A stretch of 26,556 nucleotides of DNA from RGIG4708 sp045633845. Lineage in GTDB: Bacteria; Bacillota; Clostridia; UMGS1810. Positions 21,267 through 26,556 of this stretch are shown in pieces (position 1 is the first letter of the stretch; every line of letters begins with the position of its first letter). The position numbers were made by a program, and so were the translations under genes. The DNA is taken from the NCBI GenBank assembly GCA_045633845.1, contig JAZQZC010000025.1, positions 1-26,556 of the forward strand. Direction: 5' to 3'. The notes beneath the pieces are model-generated. The model saw only the letters and a program-made list of their open reading frames with translations, was not told the origin of the DNA and made no database searches.

Positions 21267-21690
21267 AACTATCTCTAAAACCACCAGATAAGATAGAAAT
21301 AAGGTCAATTATTGTTCCAATTGCACATAAACCATATGTAAAGAAATGTAAAACACCACTACCTACTTTTCCAACATACATTCTGTGAAGACCACCAAGA
21401 CCAAAGAAACCTAAAATACATAAAATCAAAGCAACCATTTTACTCTTTCTCGGACCAACTCCAAAACCACCATTGAGATTAGCATTGGTGTTGGTGCTTT
21501 CATTTGAATTAGTAATATTAATAGTTGGTTGACCACCATTTGATTGTTTTGCCTCATCAAGAACATTGCCAAGGTCATCTTTACAATACATTCTTCCTTT
21601 TACTTCTACAAGACAATCTTTGCAGAATGGTTTGCCACAGTATGCACACATTCCTTGTGCATCGATTTCAGGGTGATTAGTACATTTCAT
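21247..21690 (-). CDS. Zinc-finger (B-box-like) plus TM2-domain protein
   Basis: 147 aa. Residues 1-40 form a B-box-type zinc finger (CTNHPEIDAQGMCAYCGKPFCKDC, with further Cys/Asp ligands), then an Asn/Thr-rich linker (about 50-80), then a TM2 domain: two helices separated by GGLHRMYVGKVGSG, ending in the IGTIIDLISI segment. TM2 proteins are membrane proteins of unknown role. It overlaps the upstream 2-TM gene by 4 bases (ATGA) and the downstream DUF2752 gene. Confidence 0.83.
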   Translation of the reverse strand: MKCTNHPEIDAQGMCAYCGKPFCKDCLVEVKGRMYCKDDLGNVLDEAKQSNGGQPTINITNSNESTNTNANLNGGFGVGPRKSKMVALILCILGFFGLGGLHRMYVGKVGSGVLHFFTYGLCAIGTIIDLISILSGGFRDSYGYPLV

Positions 21691-21977
21691 TTTTTATCTT
21701 CTCCTTTTTTATCTTCTTCTGATAAATAATTTTTAACTTTGTAAAATATTGACCTGGCAACAAAAAGAACAGTTATTCCAACAACAACACAACTAATGAA
21801 ACCACCTAATATTAAGACAGGTATCATATTAGAAAAATTAAGGTTTTCAAAATCAAACAATATTGTATTAGAAGAACCGACTAAAAGAGCAATGCCAACA
21901 GTCAACACTACACAAATTACAGACAAAATAACTAATAACATAATTTGTGAAAAAAATGACTTGTTTTTCAAGTTCAT
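21687..21977 (-). CDS. Two-helix membrane protein of unknown function
   Basis: 96 aa. The helices are at about residues 13-34 and 52-73, with an external loop between them (SSNTILFDFENLNFSN) and a highly charged C-terminal tail of Lys/Asp/Glu. I do not recognise the family. It is the first gene of a three-gene operon with the zinc-finger/TM2 and DUF2752 genes, with AGGAGG close to the ATG and a consensus promoter. The genes probably make one membrane complex (inference). Confidence 0.7.
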   Translation of the reverse strand: MNLKNKSFFSQIMLLVILSVICVVLTVGIALLVGSSNTILFDFENLNFSNMIPVLILGGFISCVVVGITVLFVARSIFYKVKNYLSEEDKKGEDKK

Positions 21978-21995
21978 CGCCTCCTATTATGACAT

Positions 21996-22024
21996 ATTAT
22001 AACAAAAAAATACATAACTGTCAA
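21996..22024 (-). promoter_or_regulatory. Consensus promoter of the 2-TM/TM2/DUF2752 operon
   Basis: On the minus strand TTGACA (22024-22019), a 17-base spacer and TATAAT (22001-21996). Confidence 0.82.
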
Positions 22025-22121
22025 TAGAAAATACAGATTTTAGTTAATGTTTTAAGATTTTATATTCTGTTAATGATAAGTGTATAGTGTTAGAATTAAA
22101 ATAAAGGTAGGTGTTAATGTT

Positions 22122-22460
22122 TTGAACTATGAATTATTGGGAAAACATATAAGGAAACAAAGAAAAGATAAAAAATATACATTGGAGCAATTAGCAGAAA
22201 AACTTGATGTTTCAACTACCTTTATAGGACAGATAGAAAGAGCCAAAGGAATACCTTCACTTGAAACATTAGTAAAGATTGCAAATGTTCTTGAAATATC
22301 AATAGATAGTTTACTTTTTGGAGATTTAAACAACAAATCTGGAAATAATCATTTTGTGAAAAAAGTTGCAGAACTAACAGAAACCTTTTCATCTAAAGAA
22401 AAGGAACTATTATTAAAAAATATAGAAATAATTAATGAGTATAGAAACAATGCTGAATAA
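22122..22460 (+). CDS. XRE-family transcriptional regulator
   Basis: 112 aa from a TTG start at 22122; AAAGGTAGGTG at 22103-22113 is correctly spaced for it, while the in-frame GTG at 22080 lies upstream of that site. The HTH domain covers about residues 4-62 (LGKHIRKQRKDKKYTLEQLA, STTFIGQIERAKGIPSLETL). A C-terminal helix (KKVAELTETFSSKEKELL) probably dimerises. It is divergent from the membrane operon, with GTTAATG repeated three times between 22020 and 22125 as a possible binding motif. The stop lies in the loop of its terminator. Confidence 0.85.
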   Translation: MNYELLGKHIRKQRKDKKYTLEQLAEKLDVSTTFIGQIERAKGIPSLETLVKIANVLEISIDSLLFGDLNNKSGNNHFVKKVAELTETFSSKEKELLLKNIEIINEYRNNAE

Positions 22461-22474
22461 GGCATTGTTTTTTG
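22446..22474 (+). terminator. Terminator of the XRE gene
   Basis: An 8-bp stem AACAATGC/GCATTGTT (22446-22453/22462-22469) followed by T. The gene's stop codon is inside the loop. Confidence 0.7.
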
Positions 22475-22563
22475 CCTTTTAAAACATAGAAATCAAATTT
22501 TCTGCGAAATCTCAACAAAAAAATATTCCACAGAAAATAAAGTTATGGGAAATTTTCACCTCC

Positions 22564-22592
22564 TTGACTTTTAAATTTTTTGATGGTATTAT
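22564..22592 (+). promoter_or_regulatory. Promoter for kduI
   Basis: TTGACT at 22564-22569, a 17-base spacer and TATTAT at 22587-22592. Confidence 0.65.
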
Positions 22593-22625
22593 AATTGTAA
22601 TAAATTTTATCAGGAGGTAATTATT

Positions 22626-23456
22626 ATGGAAATAAGATGCGCGGCTAATCCAAAGGATGTCAAGCATTATACAACAGACAGACTCAGAGAGGAATTTCAC
22701 ATAAGCAAGCTGTTTACACCCGACAATATAAAAATGGTGTACAGTCATATTGACAGAATTATCACCGCAGGCTTTATGCCGGTTGAAAAGGAATTGCAGC
22801 TTGTTGGCGGCAAGGAGCTTGCTTCGGACTATTTTTTGGAGCGAAGAGAAATGGGCTGTATCAATATAGGCGGCAAGGGTATAATCACAGTTGACGGCGT
22901 GGATTACGAAATGAACCCCCGCGACGGTATGTACATAGGTATGGGCAACAAAGAGGTTGTGTTTAAATGTACGGACAAGGCAAATCCGCCAAAATTCTAT
23001 GTAAGCTCCTGCCCTGCTCACAAGAGCTATCCTATTGTAAAAATAGATATTACAAAAGCAAAAAAAGTTCCTTGCGGCAGTGTGGAGGATTGTAACAAGC
23101 GTGTTATCAATCAGTACATACACCCCGAGGTTATGAAGAGCTGTCAGCTCGCAATGGGTCTTACACAGCTTGACCCGGGCTCTAACTGGAACACAATGCC
23201 AAGCCACACTCACGACAGACGTATGGAAGTGTATATGTATCTCGATATGGGCGAAAATGATGCAGTATTCCATATGATGGGTGAGCCCAACGAAACACGC
23301 CACATAATTATGCACAACGAGGAAGCTGTTATCAGCCCAAGCTGGTCTATTCACTCAGGCGTAGGCACAAAGGCGTACTCATTTATATGGGCAATGTGCG
23401 GCGAAAATCAGGAATTTGATGATATGGACCACATTGCAACAAAGGATTTGAGATAA
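22626..23456 (+). CDS. kduI: 5-dehydro-4-deoxy-D-glucuronate isomerase
   Basis: 276 aa, full length. It is a cupin-fold zinc enzyme that isomerises 5-keto-4-deoxyuronate to 2,5-diketo-3-deoxygluconate during breakdown of pectin or of unsaturated glucuronides. Marks: the N-terminal MEIRCAANPKDVKHY, GGKGIITVDG, the zinc-binding SHTHDRRMEVYMY near residues 196-208, and HNEEAVISPSWSIHSGVG, which supplies the last histidine. AGGAGGT precedes the ATG. It stands alone: no kduD, pectin lyase or sugar kinase is near, so its partners must be elsewhere. Confidence 0.94.
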   Translation: MEIRCAANPKDVKHYTTDRLREEFHISKLFTPDNIKMVYSHIDRIITAGFMPVEKELQLVGGKELASDYFLERREMGCINIGGKGIITVDGVDYEMNPRDGMYIGMGNKEVVFKCTDKANPPKFYVSSCPAHKSYPIVKIDITKAKKVPCGSVEDCNKRVINQYIHPEVMKSCQLAMGLTQLDPGSNWNTMPSHTHDRRMEVYMYLDMGENDAVFHMMGEPNETRHIIMHNEEAVISPSWSIHSGVGTKAYSFIWAMCGENQEFDDMDHIATKDLR

Positions 23457-23483
23457 TTAAATCAGCATTAAAACAATAATAAT

Positions 23484-23516
23484 AAAAATCCTGTACCTTA
23501 TTGGTACAGGATTTTT
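23484..23516. terminator. Bidirectional terminator between kduI and trkH
   Basis: A perfect 14-bp stem (23484-23497/23503-23516) with AAAAA and TTTTT ends, between convergent genes. Confidence 0.85.
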
Positions 23517-23528
23517 TGAAGCCGTAGG

Positions 23529-24968
23529 TTATTTACGCCAGGTGTATGGACTAAACAATATCAGCATAGGGAACACCTCAAGACGTCCTACAAGCATACA
23601 AAAGCTCATAACAAATTTTGAAAGATTGGAAAACTCCGAGAAGTTTCCTGTGGGTCCTACCATTTCAAGACCTGGACCGATATTGTTTATTGTTGCGGCA
23701 ATAGCAGTAAAATTAGTTGTAAAGCTAAAGTTGTCAAGGCTTATTACAAGCAGCGATGCAATAAATATGCTTGCAAATGCAGCTACATACACATTTACAC
23801 CTCTGATTGTTTCGTGCTCTACAAGTCTGCCGTTCATTTTGATTTTAAGCGTTGTCCTTGGGTGAGCACAGGTTCGTATTTCTTTTACAATTGTTTTAAG
23901 CAGTATTATAATACGCGATACCTTCATACCGCCACCAGTGCTTCCGGCGCAGGCGCCAACAAACATCAAAAATACAATAATTACCTTTGAAAACTGCGGC
24001 CACAGGTTAAAGTCGGTAGTTGAATACCCTGTAGTAGTTATAATAGCACCAACCGTAAATAAAATGTGCCTGAAAGCCTGTTCCGCAGTTGCAAACAAAT
24101 GATGGCAGTTTATAAATATAAGTATTATTGCAACTGCAATTATTCCAAAGTAGCCTTTTAATTCATCTGATTTTAAGATTGACGCTTTTGCCTCTCTGAA
24201 CAGCAGTATGTGATACAGGCCAAAGTCAACACCAAACAGTATCATAAATATACTTATTACATATTGCACATAAGGCGAATAGCTTGAAATGCCCGAATTG
24301 AGTATTGCAAATCCGCCCGTTCCTGCAGTACCAAACGAAAGGGTGAGTGCTTCAAACAAATTGAGCCCACCCAAAAGCAACAATACAATTTCCATAACGG
24401 TAAGGGATATATATATCCCATACAAAATCATTGCGGTTGATTTTACCTTGGGCACTAGCTTGTTAACAGCGGGGCCGGGGCTTTCGGCGCGGAGCAGATA
24501 CAAATTGCTGCTGCCCGAAAGAGGCAATATTGCCATAAGGAATACAAGTACTCCCATGCCGCCAATCCAGTGGGTAAGGCTTCGCCACATAAGCATGGAT
24601 TTTGGCAATATTTCAACATCTGTAAGTATTGATGCACCTGTTGTGGAAAATCCCGACACAGTTTCAAAAAATGCATTAAAAAAGTTTGGTATATAGCCCG
24701 ATAGCATAAACGGAATTGCACCAAAAAGACTCATTACAATCCAAGAGAGCGCAACGGTAACAAATCCTTCTTTTGCATAAAATGCTTTTCGCCTGGGTTG
24801 ACGCCGTGACAGCAAAAATCCTACTGCAAAGCAAAGCGCAATGCAAATTGCCCATACCTTTATTTCGCTCTCCTTGTAGCATATGGAGCATACAAAGGGT
24901 ATTAACATGGCCACTGCTTCAATTTTGAGCACCCAGCCAAGAATGTTTATAATCATTTTATAGTTCAT
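23529..24968 (-). CDS. trkH: Potassium uptake protein TrkH/KtrB family
   Basis: 479 aa, with about 10-12 membrane segments in four pore repeats. Pore-loop motifs with the selectivity glycine: SGFSTTGAS (repeat 1), GTAGTGGFA (repeat 2), TTTGYSTTDF (repeat 3) and NNIGPGLEMVGPT (repeat 4); GACAGSTGGGMK follows repeat 3. It conducts potassium and is gated by the TrkA ring encoded 7 bases upstream in the same operon. Confidence 0.94.
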   Translation of the reverse strand: MNYKMIINILGWVLKIEAVAMLIPFVCSICYKESEIKVWAICIALCFAVGFLLSRRQPRRKAFYAKEGFVTVALSWIVMSLFGAIPFMLSGYIPNFFNAFFETVSGFSTTGASILTDVEILPKSMLMWRSLTHWIGGMGVLVFLMAILPLSGSSNLYLLRAESPGPAVNKLVPKVKSTAMILYGIYISLTVMEIVLLLLGGLNLFEALTLSFGTAGTGGFAILNSGISSYSPYVQYVISIFMILFGVDFGLYHILLFREAKASILKSDELKGYFGIIAVAIILIFINCHHLFATAEQAFRHILFTVGAIITTTGYSTTDFNLWPQFSKVIIVFLMFVGACAGSTGGGMKVSRIIILLKTIVKEIRTCAHPRTTLKIKMNGRLVEHETIRGVNVYVAAFASIFIASLLVISLDNFSFTTNFTAIAATINNIGPGLEMVGPTGNFSEFSNLSKFVMSFCMLVGRLEVFPMLILFSPYTWRK

Positions 24969-24975
24969 AACTCTT

Positions 24976-26334
24976 TTACATTAAGATATCGCGGATATCC
25001 TTAAAGCCTTTCTTAAGAGTTACAACAACCACGGTATCGCCCACCTCTATTGTATCCTGACCGCGTGGTATAATAACCTTGCCGCCGCGGGTTATGCAGG
25101 CAATGAGTATGTTTTCCTTGAGAGAGAGCTGCGCAAGGGTTTTACCAGTTACAGGCGAATTCTCTTTTATGCGGAATTCAAGAGCCTCCGCTTTTCCGTC
25201 AAGTATAATGTGCATTGTTTCGATGTTTGAGCCAATTGAATTCCTTTTGGCACGTACAAAGCGCACAATGTTTTCGGCAGTGATATTTTTGGGGTAAATT
25301 GTTGTGCCAAGCTGCAAATCGTCTATAACATTGCCGTATTCTATTCTGTTTATTTTGGTAACAACCTTGCCCTTGGTCTGTGTTTTTGCGTACAATGAGA
25401 GCAGCACATTTTCTTCATCGATATTTGTCATAGAAACAAAAGAGTCAAATGTGGCAAGTCCTTCCTCCATAAGCAGCTTGTTGTCGGTGCCGTCGCCGTT
25501 TACAATGGTGGCATTTGGCAGCAGCTGAAACAGCTCGTCGCATCGGCTCTGATTTTGCTCAATAATTTTTACCTGTATACCTGTTTTCATAAGATTGCGC
25601 GCAAGGTAGTACGATGTATCGCTTCCCCCTACAATAAGGGTATCCTTTACCTTGTTTGTGCGTATGCCTATTTTTTTAAAAAATGCCGAGGCTTCTTTAA
25701 TAGATGCAACAATGCTTATCTGGTCGCCTGAGTGAAGCACAAAATTACCAGATGGTATAAATGCCTGCTCGCCGCGCTCAACTCCGCACACAAGCACGTA
25801 GCTGCCGAGCTTTGCTGCAATTTCAAGCACTTGCATATTGTCAAGGATGCAACCCTCGGGAATTTCAAACTTGAGTATTTCAACCCTGCCTTTTGCAAAT
25901 GTATCAATTTTGATTGCCGACGGAAAACGCAAAATACGAGCAATTTCGTTGGCTGCCGACATTTCGGGGTTAACAACAAGTGCAAGCCCAAGCTCTTCCT
26001 TTATTATATTTATTGCTTTGTAATATTCGGGCTTGCGCACTCTGGCAATTGTGTTGCAGTCACCGAGCTTTTTTGCCATAAGGCACACCATAAGGTTGAG
26101 CTCATCGGAGCCTGTTACAGCAATAAGCACATCTGCATCCTCAACAGATGCTTCGTTTAAAATGTCAACGTCGGTGCCGCTGCCTACAACGCCCATAATG
26201 TCATAATTGTTTACAAGCTTTTGTACAATAGCCTGTCTTGAATCTATAACTGTAATATTGTGTTCTTTTTCGTGGGAAAGCTGGGAAACAAGCTTTCTTC
26301 CAACTTTACCACATCCTACTACTATAATGTTCAT
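24976..26334 (-). CDS. trkA: Trk potassium transport regulatory subunit TrkA
   Basis: 452 aa with the double RCK layout. RCK_N 1 starts IIVVGCGKVGRKLVSQL (residues 3-19, NAD-binding). A TrkA_C domain lies around residues 145-220. The second RCK_N is TLIVGGSDTSYYLARNL with IKIIEQN-like strand ends, and the second TrkA_C runs to VGDTVVVVTLKKG. It binds NAD(H) or ATP and gates TrkH at the membrane. First gene of the trkA-trkH operon, with AGAGGGAT before the ATG. Confidence 0.95.
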   Translation of the reverse strand: MNIIVVGCGKVGRKLVSQLSHEKEHNITVIDSRQAIVQKLVNNYDIMGVVGSGTDVDILNEASVEDADVLIAVTGSDELNLMVCLMAKKLGDCNTIARVRKPEYYKAINIIKEELGLALVVNPEMSAANEIARILRFPSAIKIDTFAKGRVEILKFEIPEGCILDNMQVLEIAAKLGSYVLVCGVERGEQAFIPSGNFVLHSGDQISIVASIKEASAFFKKIGIRTNKVKDTLIVGGSDTSYYLARNLMKTGIQVKIIEQNQSRCDELFQLLPNATIVNGDGTDNKLLMEEGLATFDSFVSMTNIDEENVLLSLYAKTQTKGKVVTKINRIEYGNVIDDLQLGTTIYPKNITAENIVRFVRAKRNSIGSNIETMHIILDGKAEALEFRIKENSPVTGKTLAQLSLKENILIACITRGGKVIIPRGQDTIEVGDTVVVVTLKKGFKDIRDILM

Positions 26335-26379
26335 ATATTATCCCTCTTTAAACTAAAAATGGAATGTATTGTGGAGCAT

Positions 26380-26408
26380 ATTATAGCAAAAAAAGCCTTT
26401 AAAGTCAA
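26380..26408 (-). promoter_or_regulatory. Promoter of trkA-trkH
   Basis: On the minus strand TTGACT (26408-26403), a 17-base spacer and TATAAT (26385-26380). The rest of 26409-26556 holds no supported feature. Confidence 0.75.
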
Positions 26409-26556
26409 GTGTGCAAAAAGCTATAGCTGTTACCCGCCGCCCCCAACTGTTCAAAAAGCAGAAAACCAATGCCTGAAAATCTGTGAAATTATTTGTTTTT
26501 ATTGGTTTTTCGTTTATTTTGTTTTGAATTTGTTGTAAAATTTGTTTTTTTGTATT

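Noticed and set aside
22020..22125. CRISPR-like repeats (GTTAATG three times)
   Set aside because: The repeats are only 7 bases, irregularly spaced and without spacers; they fit a regulator-binding motif or chance better.
22512..23354. 280-codon minus-strand frame opposite kduI
   Set aside because: It is the antisense shadow of a clear kduI gene, rich in His/Cys/Val as expected for such shadows.

Overview
The window looks like a chromosome segment of an anaerobic, low-to-middle GC Firmicute of the class Clostridia, probably a gut Oscillospiraceae-type organism. The basis is the gene content: Pta/AckA acetate formation, a 2-hydroxyacyl-CoA dehydratase-type protein, IreB, the DUF512-der-plsY-gpsA block, DUF4330 proteins, and a tRNA with encoded CCA. 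Promoters follow the TTGACA-17-TATAAT pattern with strong Shine-Dalgarno sites. The taxonomic call is inference; no 16S gene is present.

Layout. 1-274: gene-free, heavily structured DNA with a tRNA-3'-end-like arm. 275-1806: a 2-hydroxyacyl-CoA dehydratase-type Fe-S protein, then on the minus strand an HPr-like protein lacking the usual regulatory serine. 1986-4992: pta-ackA, then DUF177-rpmF from its own promoter. 4993-5417: a chain of hairpins bounded by imperfect 20-bp inverted repeats, probably a MITE-like element. 5418-10372: a tight operon of HAD phosphatase, DUF512 radical-SAM-like protein, der, plsY and gpsA. 10512-11840: pgi. 12200-12454: ireB. 12541-18026: a run of envelope or glycan genes (MurJ-family flippase, O-antigen ligase/polymerase-like protein, GT4 glycosyltransferase, two DUF4330 proteins). 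18099-18174: tRNA-Thr(CGU).

18175-22474 is an AT-rich accessory region directly behind the tRNA. The tRNA 3' end (19 bp) is repeated 168 bp downstream around a cloverleaf-like structured unit. Next comes a 1.78-kb segment bounded by 22-bp terminal inverted repeats (one mismatch), holding a REP-associated tyrosine transposase (RAYT) gene, a small HTH regulator, a perfect palindromic operator in the divergent promoter, and an exported stalk/NPCBM-domain protein. GTAG-footed REP-type hairpins lie inside the RAYT coding sequence itself and at the far end of the segment. Beyond it are another multi-arm repeat, a likely type I toxin-antitoxin locus (24-residue hydrophobic peptide with a convergent antisense promoter and shared terminator), and a three-gene membrane operon (2-TM protein, zinc-finger/TM2, DUF2752) divergent from an XRE-family regulator.

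22626-26334: ordinary chromosome returns with kduI and the convergent trkA-trkH potassium uptake operon. The best candidates for something undescribed are the TIR-bounded RAYT/HTH/exported-protein segment with its self-embedded REP hairpins, and the small toxin/antisense locus beside it. All family assignments were made by reading motifs, not by database search.
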